A stretch of DNA of 64,000 nucleotides from Hyposmocoma kahamanoa (GCF_003589595.1 NW_020654748.1:7012665-7076664), one strand, 5' to 3'; numbered from the stretch's first letter, positions 31,058-43,057 are shown. A program made the numbers and translations. The notes: generated by a model not told the origin, from the sequence alone.

Positions 31058-33054
31058 TATTGTGGAGTTTCAGCTGTTCCGACTCTTCATACTCCATATG
31101 TATTTCGTCAGTCGTGTATACTTAAATACGTGAATTATCTGTTAATTTTCTATTTAAAATATACAACTCCAGCTAAACGATATTGTATAAACAATACAAA
31201 TTATATCTGTTTTGACCTAAAAGCCGCATGGTCCAAAATATATTGGAGAAATCAATAGTCCAAGCTGATCTTCTGGGGTTTCACCCTTTCAAATAAGCTT
31301 ATGAATTTGTTATAAGGTTGGCAAAATTTATTTATGAAAGCACTATGTCAACTAGAACCAGAGCACAAAGATAATGTTGTTTTAATTGTGATTTACAGCC
31401 CGCAATATCGATCGGAAACTTCCAAGCGGAATGTAAATGTTACACATCCATAAAATAACACTTAGCACATACGACTGACGTTGAAAAGGGTCACTTGACT
31501 AGAAGTAAGGTTTGATTTAAAAGTACGTACGTTTAATGCAAATTTATGTGTGTCGATCTCTAAATAATCAGCAAATTTCTGCGCTACTCCCGAGAGTTAT
31601 ATCGAGTATAACAATTTGAAAAAAAAAAGCAATAATCCACGCAAATAAATCCAACCCAAAACAGCCCATAAATATTGAAGAAACCCACAATAAATCAAAA
31701 AGTAAAATATGTGGCTAATAATAAAGTACAAAGCTACAAGTTTTTGCCACCCTTCTCGTTTTACATAATTCTTAACGACAGCACGTCAGATAAAAATGTA
31801 AATTTAGTTCAAACTCTGGAGTTCCTTTATGAGTTGAGGGTCCAAGTACGTCGTTAAGAAGATGTGGCAGTTACAGTTTCACATGAAAGAGTTTTACGGC
31901 CTGTCGTTCAGCTACATTGCAGGAAATAAAGAAAAACAGCCTGGAACATATGAATGCTGTATTACGGTTATCGCATTCGACACCATCAAAGTGTCTGGCT
32001 AGTTTACGAGGTGCCGAGTCCAGAGTTTTCTCATATTTTACGCCCGCGCTTGATTTCTGACGAAATATTTTCAGACACGTTACGTCTCACACTATCGTAC
32101 CTATGCACGTTACCATACGGTTTACCGAAAAAATGCGATTGGAAAAAGTTAATTTTTTTACAAACGGACTTAATTTATATTAGTGCGGTTTTTAACACTC
32201 GACACTAAATTAATCTATGAAAGTACTTGGACAGAGTTCAGACAGATTCAATTTCTCCAATTTCTATTATTTCGAATTTGTAAATAACGTCAACATCGAG
32301 ATTTCCTAGCGGACGTAGTGAAGAATGTACCAAGCTTTTTTAAAAATTTATCGAAAATGACGAAAGAGAAACTTTCTCCATCAAAAGAAACTCGCATAAA
32401 TTAAATTAAGGTCAATGTCGAAGTTTCAGCAAACTTAGAGACTTACAAATTGTTACACACTTTACTAATATCGCCTTTTGTTGTTATAACTTATTTTCTA
32501 GAAGTAAATAAGTGCTCAAAAGGAGTGTCCCAACCCGCGCACTGAATGCGTTAGTTTGGTGTTCATTCAAATGACATGGCAGATGTTATGTAACTTTTTA
32601 ATATTAACTCATCACATTTCTAGGGTCATATTTTTGCGAAAATCATGTAGAAATTTGACTCCACATGAGTGGAAATTTGCGAGCATGGGCTCGCAATTTA
32701 AAATCTAAGGTAATAAGGAAAAAATAAACACAAATTTGCTGCATAAGAGCTTTAGACCGATTTGATGCTTTTGTAAAGTGCTATACAACAACGCCTTCAG
32801 GGCGCTGTTGGAGCTGTCACGTTTCTGCAGTGCCTCAGCCATGTTCACTGACGCGCGCGTAGATAGTTTTACGGCTGTCGTACGTAAAAAGTAGGCGTCG
32901 CTACTGAAGAGAATACGTGACAGCCCCAATAGCCTGCTGAAGACAGTTGCTGACAAGAATGAGTGCTCAATTATGCGGCACTTAATAAATAATACAAAGT
33001 CCCTGGTAAAATATAAGTGCTAATATAGTTTTAAGTCTGTACCTACTAACATTT
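31058..33054. other. Unassigned DNA
   Basis: No gene or known repeat recognised. A patch at 32800-32960 is somewhat richer in G+C and is open on the minus strand (32705-32956) with MAEALQKRDSSNSALKALLY, but there are no splice-site or family clues. Confidence 0.3.
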
Positions 33055-33108
33055 GATTGGATCTCAGTTGTCTCAGTAAATAAATTTTATTATTATTATT
33101 ATTATTAT
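33055..33108 (+). repeat. (TTA)n tract with retroposon-like 3' end
   Basis: CTCAGTAAATAAATT followed by a run of about eight ATT units. The layout looks like the 3' tail of a non-LTR element, but no body is recognisable. Confidence 0.5.
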
Positions 33109-34001
33109 ACGTAAGCCCCATCCAATATGTGTTGCCCACCCCACTTAGCAAGCAGCCCTAACGTAATTAGTGCACAACGTTGGAAGTCCTGTGTTCCGTT
33201 TAACAGCACAATTGTAGCATAATGTGCCCCAAGAGCTGCAACAGATACACCATACTGACTCGCTGGTTGCCTTACTTTTGGGAAAGAGTCAAAAGATATA
33301 ACATTGGAAGTAAAATGAAGGTAGGAATTGTCTTTTTATGTCAAAAGATTATTCTTTATGATATGTCAGAGGAATGTAAATTGATTAAGTATTATTTTAA
33401 TCGACTATCATTAATGATTGCTAGTAGGTTGATGATGATCAACGGACGAAAATCTTTTCAAATCACTGTGTGTAATATCGTTAGGTCAAATATGTCGTAT
33501 TCGACCTAATTTGAAAAAGCCATCAATTTCATTCATCAATACATATATCGTAATTTTTATTAGCTACATTGAGACATCATTAACTAAACTAACGGCTAAC
33601 TTGCGTAATTTTTGCTCGAACCAGTCCGTGGTCCTGAATAATTTGTTACGATTTATTACACTACATACGTTGACAGCATAGTACCTGAAATTGGCTGTTT
33701 GTATATTGGCAAAACTAATGTATAAATTCAAATACTTTGTAAAATTATTAAGTTCTGCCAGTAAATTGTGTGACAGTTTTCGCCAAAATGCTTGTTAGTG
33801 CTCTTCTAAAGCTCCAGTTTCATTTCTATAAAGTAGTTTAAATCTTTCAAAAGGTTGTAATCTCGTATTTTTAGAATGCATAAGCTTTAATAGTGTTTCA
33901 CATCATCTATTACAAAGCTTCTAGCAGTATAATATCGGTTACTGCAATCTTATACAGCAACTTTAAATGATTTATTTAACTCTTCTACACATACGAGAAG
34001 A
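33109..34001. other. Unassigned DNA
   Basis: No gene recognised. Contains CGAACCAGTCCGTGGTCCT at 33619-33637, also found beside the Penelope-like remnant at 30672-30690. Confidence 0.35.
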
Positions 34002-34311
34002 CTTTTTTTAATTATATCAAGTGACGGGTCGAACAAGGCCTGTCGCCTGATGATAAGCTACACGCCTGTCCATAACAGTTGCAGTGCCACTCAGAGCCTT
34101 AAATCGCAAAGATCTAAGGGGCAATGCCACTGCGCCCGTCACCCTGACACATAAGTTGACAAGTCCCATGTGCTAGTAATTTCACCAGCACCCTTACCCT
34201 TCAAAACCGGAATTCAGTAACGTTGACATTACTGCTTGGCGGCAGAAATAGGCAAGGTGGCAGTACTTCCCTAGATGAATTCTTTCACACGGAGCTCTAC
34301 TGCTACTAAAA
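34002..34311 (-). mobile_element. Family B repeat, near-complete copy
   Basis: From the T-rich tail side near 34002 through GTGACGGGTCGAACAAGG to GGAGCTCTACTGCTACTAAA. About 310 bp and colinear with 29040-29328 on the other strand. Confidence 0.85.
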
Positions 34312-34740
34312 TACACTATAACAGTTACAAATGTGGGCAGCTTTAGTGTTAAAATGCCATATAATGTATTCTTGAATAAACTATCATAAACTCAAAGGAG
34401 ATATTTGTATGTACTAATGTCTCTTTTTACAGCTACAGTCGTTTTAGGAAGCAGTTATGGAACTTAAAACTGCTAGCCGGAATCATAAAATGCTATTATA
34501 CAACTTAAAGTTAGCGTATTTTCCATCAGTAGGTAGTTGAGAAGTTTCTAGATCGTATATATTGAATGTTATTTAAACAGAAAGTAGAGTCACACGACAT
34601 TCGTATAGAGGGCGTTCGCAAGACTAAGTATGTTCTACAAAATGCAATTTTCATTTTTTAACGCTTAGCTATAGAAGAAGATTCGGATACAAAAAATTCT
34701 TAAAACAAAAGTTTTTCTTTATTTACATTTTTATGTCCCG
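34312..34740. other. Unassigned A+T-rich DNA
   Basis: Nothing recognised except a minus-strand AATAAA at 34723-34718, discussed with the next feature. Confidence 0.4.
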
Positions 34741-34989
34741 TCAATAACTTGAAATAGACCGCGATAAGAACGTCAAGATGTTTCTTTCCCATCTCCGGGG
34801 ATCAGATTTCTCACGTTCGAGCATCACTTTATGTGCACCGGCACAATTCGCTTCCGATTTACTGAATGGCGTTTCAAAGTTCGACCTCTCTCCATCATAA
34901 TAGAAACGTACAAATGTTCGTCTTAAGACTTTTGCATAATCTTTTGCAGCTTCGTCGTTGACTAGAGATTTTTGTAAGACATCAAGTTC
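34741..34989 (-). CDS. Candidate terminal exon (unidentified protein)
   Basis: 82 open codons on the minus strand end in TGA at 34743-34741. The translation includes ELDVLQKSLVNDEAAKDYAK, VLRRTFVRFYYDGERSNFET and KVMLEREKSDPRRWERNILT, a charged mix typical of real coding sequence. G+C is higher than in the flanks. An AATAAA lies 17 bases past the stop (34723-34718). The frame opens directly after an in-frame TAA. An AG just there, in TATTAAG, and a pyrimidine-rich stretch upstream (CTGCCTGCCCTTTCCACAG) could serve as an acceptor region. There is no ATG before VMLEREK, so it cannot stand alone as a gene of this length. It may be the last exon of a minus-strand host gene or a retroposed fragment. 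Protein family not recognised. Confidence 0.4.
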   Translation of the reverse strand, partial: ELDVLQKSLVNDEAAKDYAKVLRRTFVRFYYDGERSNFETPFSKSEANCAGAHKVMLEREKSDPRRWERNILTFLSRSISSY

Positions 34990-35091
34990 TTAATATACTC
35001 TGTGGAAAGGGCAGGCAGTAACGTATGGATAGTCTTAATAAATGGATTACTGTAAACGGCGTAGTCTTTAATACAAAGAAACTATAATTAT

Positions 35092-35402
35092 ATTTTTTTT
35101 TATGATACCAAGGGATTGGACGAACAAGTTGGAAGAACAAGTGCATGTGGTGAGTGACACGCTTGTCCAGTAGCAGTTACAGTGCCGCTCAGAGCTTTAA
35201 AATGCAAAGATCTGAGGCGTACTGCCACTGCACTAGTCGCCCTGAGACAAGTTGAGAAGTCCTATGTGCGTGTAATTTCATCAGCACAATTACCCTTCAA
35301 AACCGGAACGCAATAATGTTCACATTACTGCTTGCCGGCAGAAATAGGCAAGGTGGCAGTACTACCCTGGACGAACTCTTTCACAAGGAGCTCCTCTACT
35401 AC
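35092..35402 (-). mobile_element. Family B repeat, near-complete copy
   Basis: From TTTTTTTTTATGATACCAAG to CACAAGGAGCTCCTCTACTA, with a small local duplication of GAACAAGT near 35126. Confidence 0.85.
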
Positions 35403-35754
35403 TTGTTCAGAATGTCGAAGCCATAGGATACCTGTATGTCTTTAAAATAGTAGGACGTCATCAAGGCTCTCAGACAATTCAAGGCGAACTCACATATTAG
35501 TGTAGTGTCATACAGTAATGTGTGAGTGTGTCAATCAGCTTAGGTTATGCGTTAACTGTCTGGGTAAACGCTTCTAATATTGAGAGAGTATTTGGTGGCA
35601 AAAGCGAACAATAAGAATTATCGCGGATATTCATAAACGTATTTCACATGTACTGTGTCGTCTTAGTAAATAAGTATTTGAATACAATTTTTAGATTTTT
35701 TGTTCTAGAAAATGGATTGTAATTTCACTAATGTAATAATAAGAAGATAAGAAC
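35403..35754. other. Unassigned DNA
   Basis: Nothing recognised. Confidence 0.35.
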
Positions 35755-36000
35755 TTTCATAGATTTCTCACAGATGGCGAAAAAATCGTTGAAAACAAGA
35801 AACAAAGATCTGCAACAAGCACATAGAAAAATTCGTAAGGTCGGCTGGTTCGTTCCGAAGCTCAGTTGGGAGAGCATCAGGCACGGTACGCTTAAGGCGC
35901 TGGTTCGAATCCAGCTGGATAGAAGCAATTTTTCTTAGTGTTCGATCTTTGTATTAATAATTACAACAAACTAGTGGAGTAATTTAACAAAAAATAATTG
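35755..36000 (+). mobile_element. Family S copy 4, best preserved layout
   Basis: Leader TTTCATAGATTTCTCACAGA. Left outer arm ACAAAGATC at 35802-35810 and inner arm GAAAAATTC at 35826-35834. The tRNA-like core (about 35848-35924) has a perfect D stem, GCTC and GAGC around AGTTGGGA, and a perfect 5 bp T stem in GCTGGTTCGAATCCAGC. Right inner arm GCAATTTTTC at 35925-35934 and right outer arm GATCTTTGT at 35944-35952. Tail ATTAATAATTACAACAAACT then GTGGAGTAATTTAAC and A-rich. Confidence 0.8.
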
Positions 36001-36044
36001 TAATTAAATTTATTGAATAGCAGGATGTTTCACCAACGTGATAT

Positions 36045-36170
36045 TAATTTTTTTTCTTAAATTACTCCATTAGTTTGTTATAATTATTAAGGTATACTTG
36101 TATTAATAATTATAAAAAAAGAATGTAATATAACATGGGTATTATAACATCGTGATATTCAATAAACTTA
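36045..36170. mobile_element. Family S tail fragments in opposite orientations
   Basis: At 36045-36097 a tail lies in minus orientation (AAATTACTCCATTAGTTTGT). At 36098-36170 a tail lies in plus orientation, ending TAACATCGTGATATTCAATA, the usual family S 3' end. Head-to-head pieces without cores. Confidence 0.65.
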
Positions 36171-37016
36171 ATGTTACAAGTAGAAAAAATATATATAAAA
36201 CTTGCCACTTAAACGGTTTAATATTAAGATCACGCTTATTACATCAATCGTAAAAAAGAGGAAAGAAATAAAAATTGCCCAAGGATCCATTAATTATCCG
36301 AAATACTTCGAAAAAAGACCGTTCTTACCTTTAAAGGCATTGACTTACAATTATATGGACGTCGGGTCCGCGCTAAAAAGTGTCCGAACTTATAGGGCGT
36401 TAAAATCGTATACAGAGCGTCATTCACGCTCTAGTCTTCGTTTGTTCGACAGACAGCGAAGCAAGCAAAATTAGACAGTACTGCGATGACATTACAATTT
36501 AAATTCAACGTTTTAACTTTTCATATTCCTTGAAATGTCACTACGTTTAAATAGGTTGACTTGGGACATTTTTTTCGTAGTTTTTGTATTAGACCCGTCG
36601 TCCATTTATTTGTAAGTCAATGTTTAAAGGGAACTTTTGTCTACTTTTTCTTTACTTTTAATGTTTTCCTCTGGGTAAAAAAGGCTTATAACATTAGGTG
36701 AACTTCTGGTCAGTGTAAATCTCCCAAGATAAAAATTCAATATAGTTTCTTTCCCACACTGAAGTTTTAGCTAACTTGTTTGAAAGAGATCCGGGTATGT
36801 AATAGACAAAACCCAAAAAACGAAAAGTAAGTAACATCGATAAAGTGCTAATAATGTTCAAAATTCGATTACTATTGTCAAGGAACAGATAAGCCCCTAT
36901 ATGTGCAAGTAGAAGTCTACTTTTTTGTATGAAAGCTCTGTTTACAGCGTAGGATAAACTCATGAAGTTGCGTCTAAAACGATAATGCGACTAAACTGTA
37001 TATTTATTGCTCACTG
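36171..37016. other. Unassigned DNA
   Basis: No gene recognised. The plus-strand 90-residue frame at 36202-36474 has a basic C-terminus, but no motif. Confidence 0.3.
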
Positions 37017-37138
37017 TGCAGGTGGTAAGCAGTACGCCTATCCATAACAGTTGCAGTGCCATTCAGAACTTTAATCGCAAAGATCTTATGCCCATAAGAC
37101 GCCACTGCGCCCGTCACCACACGACAAGTCCCACACGG
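37017..37138 (-). mobile_element. Family B repeat fragment
   Basis: CAGGTGGTAAGCAGTACGCC to CACAAGTCCCACACGG-like text, the middle of the element only. Confidence 0.75.
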
Positions 37139-37646
37139 TAAAAACAGATTACTTAGAAAAAGACAAAATTCTTTTTATGAAGACAAATTCGACGAGACGA
37201 TCCTCTGGCGTCTATAGGCCAGAGAATAATTACTTGACAAAACTTGAAAAAATTGACTTGTAAAAAACGTCTCAAAAGTGTACATATTTTAGTTATAAGA
37301 CAGAAATATTTAATGCAAGAGCAAATTAATTTACTTCCAGTCACAAAGCTATTCTAGATTCAGCAAATATTTATTAGTTATTAGAAATGTCCGATTTTGA
37401 CTTGAAAAAAACAAGAATGAAAAATTGAGAGGTACTTAATTATTTGACTGAAGATTTATGTTTTCTAATTTCAAAAAGCGTAAGTTTACAGGGTTGTGTA
37501 GGACCCAACAGTATGTCTCAATAGCGTGAAAGCACACAGTTCAGTGCCAAACCTTAAAGTATCAGGAATTAGGACGGAATCTTCTAAAATACTTGAGTAC
37601 TGTTCAGTGCCATATAAATGCTATAGCGGCAGAAAGCACTAACAGT
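37139..37646. other. Unassigned A+T-rich DNA
   Basis: Nothing recognised. Confidence 0.35.
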
Positions 37647-37995
37647 TCTTTTTTTTTTTAAGGATATTTTGCATTTGGCCGCTGATGGCCTTGACTGCGC
37701 CACCAGAGAAGAGGGCGAGCTGAAGGCGCATAACCCCTAAAATAAACTTAAAACTAAGTAGCGGGCCTGAGGGCGCCCAAGTGAGCACGGAGATCGGCTC
37801 AGGACGCTACTGGATACTTCCGCCAGAAGGGCGTGCTCTAGGAGAGAATCTACCAGTGTACGTGCTGAAATAAGGGGCTCTACGACTTCGCCGACGAGGA
37901 CGGTTGGTGCGTGAGGGACGGGACTGACTAGCGATCTGGTTGGCCTTTTCAAAATATATGAGATGACTTATACTATTGAAGTTAACAAAACGGTA
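37647..37995 (-). pseudogene. Family E retroposed coding sequence, copy 2
   Basis: Starts with a T-run (poly(A) in element sense). It then reads, on the minus strand, the 3' region and the coding frame shared with 21796-22400: EKANQIASQSRPSRTNRPRR then RFSPRARPSGGSIQ and a stop. 5'-truncated near 37995. The alternative frame, APTVLVGEVVEPLISARTLV, is also open in this copy, and in the other as APTVLAGEVVKSPISARTVV. Which of the two overlapping frames is the real one is unsettled. Confidence 0.55.
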
Positions 37996-38534
37996 GCGTG
38001 TTTCAGAGTACAACTAATGCCATCTAGCAGTGGCGCGACGGAGCTAATTGCATGTTAAATTGTACCTGTTACAAGTGTAGTTTGATTTCATGCTGAAATC
38101 AAATTTCTTAAATTATGACTACAAATAACAAACTACAAAGAGATACTACGTATTGTTTCTTTGGATAAATGACTGTTTATGATTTTTATGATTACAAGCA
38201 CAAGTAAAAGTAATTCCGTAATCCAGGCCGTTTTAAGAATAGGTCACTTGGCGAACGGGGCATTTTTTTAAGAGTATGCCGTTTTGCGAATAGGTCCTTT
38301 GTCGACTAATCCATGAAAACGCAACGAAATGTTGCTTTAAAAATATACTCTAGAATTTAGAATATTAATCTGAATAGCAAACTAGTTCTTTTTTTTGTTT
38401 AAGAATATATTTTCTTAAAATACACCCAAGAAATTTTGAATTCATTTAGGATTATTTAAATAGCAGTATTTTTGTAATGTCAATATTTTATTACTTTTAA
38501 TAAATAAATTTCCAGAATTATCAAATATTTTGAG
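37996..38534. other. Unassigned A+T-rich DNA
   Basis: Nothing recognised. Confidence 0.35.
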
Positions 38535-38692
38535 AAATTGCTATGTGCCTGTAATTTCACCTGCACCCTTAATCTTTCTAAACCGCAACGCAGTAAAATG
38601 TGAGCAACATTACTGCTTGGCGGCAGAAATAGGTGAGGTGGCAGTACTTAACTGGACGAACTCTTTCACCAGGAGCTCTACTGCTACTAAAA
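38535..38692 (-). mobile_element. Family B repeat, 5' half
   Basis: CTATGTGCCTGTAATTTCAC to GGAGCTCTACTGCTACTAAA. Lies head-to-head with the next copy. Confidence 0.8.
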
Positions 38693-38696
38693 CTGT

Positions 38697-38854
38697 TCAA
38701 GGACTACTTATGCCTCATGGTGACTAGCACAGTGGCAGTGCCTCGCAGATCGTTGTGATTTTAAGCTCTGAGTGGCACTGCAACTGTTACGGATAGACGT
38801 GTCGCTTACTAGGCGCACGTCTTGTTCGTCCCGTCACTTAATATCATAAAAAAA
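38697..38854 (+). mobile_element. Family B repeat, 3' half
   Basis: CTTATGCCTCATGGTGACTA to CACTTAATATCATAAAAAAA. The preceding inverted 5' half and this 3' half together make up about one full element, as if the 5' half had been flipped. Confidence 0.8.
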
Positions 38855-40839
38855 CTACGTCCAGCGTTATATTTGTTTGGGTTCAATTTTCAAAATAGTT
38901 ATAGCAAATACAAAACCATAGTATTAATAATAAATACTAATAACAATAGGACTTGAAAAAGTTAGGTAGAAACAAGAAACGAAACAAATTGAGATGTCTT
39001 TGCCTAACCCAATGGTTATTCTGCATACTCTAATGGAACGGATAATACTTATCGTATCAAAAAGTATTAATTAAGAAGATGATGTTAACAAAAGCTATAT
39101 AACTACTAAATAATATAACTAAATAATTGATTATTTAGTTTAAAATACTTATTACTACTTGCAATAATTATCACATTTTAAGAAAATGTCACCGAAGGGA
39201 TTTGGGTACAATCAATAAAAATAAAACAAAATGGCAACATTAAAAGTTATTGGTAGGATTATTGGAAAAACAATAAAGGAGATGGAACGTATTTATGGGT
39301 TTTAAGGGTTTTATGGGTTTTACCAAATTACATTTAATGGTTCTCAAAAAATGCTGACTTATAAAAAAGCTATATTAAATCTTATTAGAGTAGAGAAACA
39401 GCACTTCTCGAAACTGCTTCGTTGAAATTGCAGGTGCAACTAGCGTTCTTTGTAACAAAGCTGTTTTCAAGTCAGATACAAACTTCGCAAGCTGCACTTT
39501 TATCTAAAAAGATTGGACTTCTTCCGTACTTTGAAGTTATTTCACAATTGTCAAAAAGAAGTTTCGTACATTCGACAAATTTTTAAACGAAATTCTTTTT
39601 AAGGTTTTGTCCACAGGTTTTTGGAATCCGCAGATATCCGCATTATTGAAGTCGTTTTGGAAAGAAAATTACTAGTATTATTTATCTTGAAATGACAGGA
39701 ATTAAAAAAAGACAGGAATGTTTTTAAAAATTCGTATTCATAGTCTAAATGAAAATGTTGTACCCAATAGAAAAGAATCCTAAATTAATATTGTAAAATA
39801 TTTTATAAACTAAAAAATCACTTACACGTAATTTGTTATTAACAAATAGCTGCTAATACTAAGTTCTTCTATGTACTTATATATTCTATGAACCATATTA
39901 TTAACGTTAATGCCATTTAATTGACTTCACTTTACAAGGAAAACTTAAACGAGTCACAAATTCAAGCACTATTCCCTTTCAGTTATTAACAATAGAGTCC
40001 ATGAAGTCTATAGTTCTAGTTATTGTATATTACTTGTTGCAATATTGAAAAACGTGTAAAGAGCACGTATTTTGATATTTTATAGGTCGTAGTAAATTGT
40101 AGAATGATTCCAGTATATGTCATATACACATAGTATTACAGAGTTGTAAGAGGTGCGAAGTTATTAATGCCTTGTGTGACGAGCTCCCGTTTTACCAAGA
40201 TCCGCTGCTTGCGTCACATTAAGGAAATTTTATATATGTATTATTGTGGTTTTATTTCAATTCGGTCATATTAGGATATTTATTTACATCTTGTTTCTTA
40301 AGTCGTCTTCACAAAGTACAAATTCTCTTAATGGGCAATGTATACGTTTACATGTATAATACGATCGCCGACAATTTTCAACATTTGCCATTGACGAAGT
40401 TTAAAACCATTGAAAAACAATAACTTTATATAAATTATTACTTTTACTACTTTTGCTTTCGATGTCGTTCAGTTTTTTTCAATGCTTGTAAATGATACCT
40501 ATAGACAAATACCTATTTACAAAGAGCAACCCCTAGAGAGCTTTACTCAATCTTTTTACGGAAATCTGCCTTACAAATTAGTGGTACTGATTATGCAATT
40601 TCACAATTTCAAATGTAATCTGCCTAAACAACAAGGTAAAGATATTTTGAATAATTGATTCTCTCATATCACCTGTTCGCTTTGATTAGTTTACTGCATC
40701 CTAAAACTTGATATTGTGTTAAAGTGAGGTATTTAAACGCAAGCCTAGATTTTAGAAGGTGATGTGTGGGGGGCCGCCCCTCCCGTCTCGCCATCTGCGT
40801 CCTCAACATTAATATGAATAATTGTAACTTTTTAATTGA
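38855..40839. other. Unassigned A+T-rich DNA
   Basis: Nearly 2 kb without a gene or a repeat I can name. A short G+C-rich pocket, GGGGGGCCGCCCCTCCCG, lies near 40769-40786. Confidence 0.4.
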
Positions 40840-41352
40840 AAAAAAACCGACCTCAAAAGTCTGCTTATCAGCTTATTTGCGATTTTCATCACATCCCCTC
40901 ATCAGATTCTGACATCTTGGTGATAATGGGACTATTACGGACTCCTTTGTACATTTTATACTTTTGTTCTGGTTGTCATAGTGACGGTGATTAGTTGATT
41001 ACATGTAAAAAGTGAAAAGTCGACTTTAATTTGCGGAAAATATGTTTTTAATTTATGGTAGCCTAAACGAACCCGGAACACCATCGTCGGCATCACGAAA
41101 TTTTCAAAATCGGTCCACAATTGACGGAGAAATCGGTGAGAACACTGACATGTGTGTAAAATTTGAGGATTTACCTCGATTTAAATGGGATCCCCTCATC
41201 AGATTCTGACTTGGTGACAATGGGACTACCATTGGAGTGGATTATTTCAAACAAAAAATGGTTTTCAAAATCGGTCTACAATAATTGACGGAGAAATCGA
41301 AAAACATACATACAGACGAACATATAATCTCCTTCTTTTTTTAAGGCAGTCA
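40840..41352 (+). mobile_element. Family A, long variant, copy 2
   Basis: The left end AAAAAAAACCGACCTCAAAA and the right end CTCCTTCTTTTTTTAAGGCAG approximate the family A inverted ends. The interior follows 22716-23137. At about 513 bp, it is the most complete long variant in the window. Confidence 0.7.
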
Positions 41353-41389
41353 CTAAAATAAGAACAGGCGGAGAATTTGACACAGATTC

Positions 41390-41730
41390 AACGTTAACGA
41401 GCGCCTGATGGCGACTGAGGAGGCACCGGGTGGCGCGACGTGTCGCGAAACTGTTGGGCCATTTTCAAGATGTTGGACTAAACTTGAAAATGGAAAAATT
41501 AATAAACTAGAATTTAATCACTATAGGTTATTTTAGCCTGTTTTCGAGATTTCATATGATCGATCAAAGACATCCTACCGTGTAAACAATTAGCACATTC
41601 TTTAGACAATATCCTTAGCTGAATCATATATTTTTTTATAAGACTGTTATTTAATAATAAATACCTAAATCATTTGATCTAGCTAAACAGTTTTTCCCGC
41701 TTATCCTCCGGTAACTCGCTTTAATAAAAT
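41390..41730 (+). repeat. Family F repeat copy 2
   Basis: CTGATGGCGACTGAGGAGGC to CGCTTATCCTCCGGTAACTC, colinear with 15722-16155. Contains CGCGACGTGTCGCG, an inverted repeat not kept in copy 1. Confidence 0.65.
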
Positions 41731-42206
41731 AAATTCTACAAAATATTTTAGTGTCTATTGTTCTAATACAATACAGAGTTTAATTTAGTACATATAAAAT
41801 CACCTGCTAAAGGTAAACAAGCATAAGATTTTCTCATTATTAGCCACGATATAATATGCACTACAAATATGATTGAACGCAATGCTTTATAGATTTTCCA
41901 CAGAACGCATTTCGCCTGATATTTTGGTTGTGTACGAATAAGTAGATACGTCGAAAAATGCTGTTCTCTAATAATTTTACAGGAATATTTTATACTGTAT
42001 ACTACCATACATCATATATTCAATACGTACCGAAGAAGCGATATTTAATTCACGATGTTTGTCATCTTCCCGCATAAAACACAATCGATCGACACGACTG
42101 ATCAAACAATTTGTATTAATAGATCTTATTAAAAAACACCTATTTCTTAACAGATTTCTTTTTTTCGAATTGAAAATGTATTTGTTAGGGAAAGTTGTTC
42201 AGTACC
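41731..42206. other. Unassigned A+T-rich DNA
   Basis: Nothing recognised. If the exon at 42207 is real, its promoter or a preceding 5' intron lies here. Confidence 0.3.
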
Positions 42207-42371
42207 ATGGGTAGAGTCAAAAAACATCACCGGCATCACCGTTTGCGTCCCCCGTGCAACACACTAACTTGCCGGGCAGTCAACGCGAACACGAAACGCA
42301 GTCTCACGTTGCTTAATTGTCTAGTCGCTAAAATCCAGGATGCCGACATCTTTTGCGACAGCATTAACAAG
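42207..42371 (+). CDS. Candidate first coding exon (unidentified protein)
   Basis: The ATG at 42207 lies in an excellent start context, ACCATGG. It opens 55 codons that end exactly at a donor, AACAAG then GTAATT, in phase 0. The peptide starts MGRVKKHHRHHRLRPPCNTL and continues LTLLNCLVAKIQDADIFCDS. The segment is richer in G+C than the flanking A+T-rich DNA. A possible acceptor, TTGTTCAG, sits just before it at 42195-42202, so it may be a second exon with a 5' untranslated start. Not similar to transposon proteins I know. No downstream partner exon found within the window. Confidence 0.4.
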
Positions 42372-43057
42372 GTAATTTATAAGGCAAACTTAATGTATCA
42401 AATATCTATGTAGTATAAGAAATTAGCATGTAAGCGTTTTGGTTGTTACTGTTTTTACATTGGGTTTTTATAAATAAATTAATTAATTAAATAAACAAAA
42501 GTCGTCAAGTTTTAATTTACATTTTGTCAACACATGTACAAGATTGATAAATTAAAAACAACCCACGCATAGTGTCAGCAACGGTAAATTATGATCAAAA
42601 AGTAATTTAACAACAATCCGACTCGTTGCGATTCTATAAAATGCTGTTTGCAATCTGAGATTGCACTTTGGTACCGTCTATATTGCGCAGAGCTCTATGC
42701 AAGTTGGACCGTTTCTACCAAAAATACCATAGAGGTGCATTTAAATAATAAATATGAAGACACGTATCTTTGTCCGTATTCTAAACATATATGTATATGC
42801 ACCTATAATCCTCAACATCCATCTATAATCCACAGCTTGACAAAAGGCGTCTCCAAAAAGGTACATTTACATTAATGCCCAACTCCAGAATTTATTACTA
42901 GTTCGCTTTTCACGACTCCCACAGAAAGTACATTTTGCGCAGCCAGTGACGGTCTTGGTGTTCAGGTGGAATTACCTTTTGTTTTAAGTCTATACATATA
43001 TACGTATACCTATCGAGTTGTCAGGGTCTATTCTATTCAATTATTACACATTGAAAA
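42372..43057. other. Unassigned A+T-rich DNA
   Basis: Nothing recognised. Confidence 0.3.

Noticed and set aside
32705..32956. 83-residue minus-strand frame as an exon
   Set aside because: Slightly G+C-rich, with a protein-like start, but no splice sites at sensible positions and no recognisable family. Left as unassigned.
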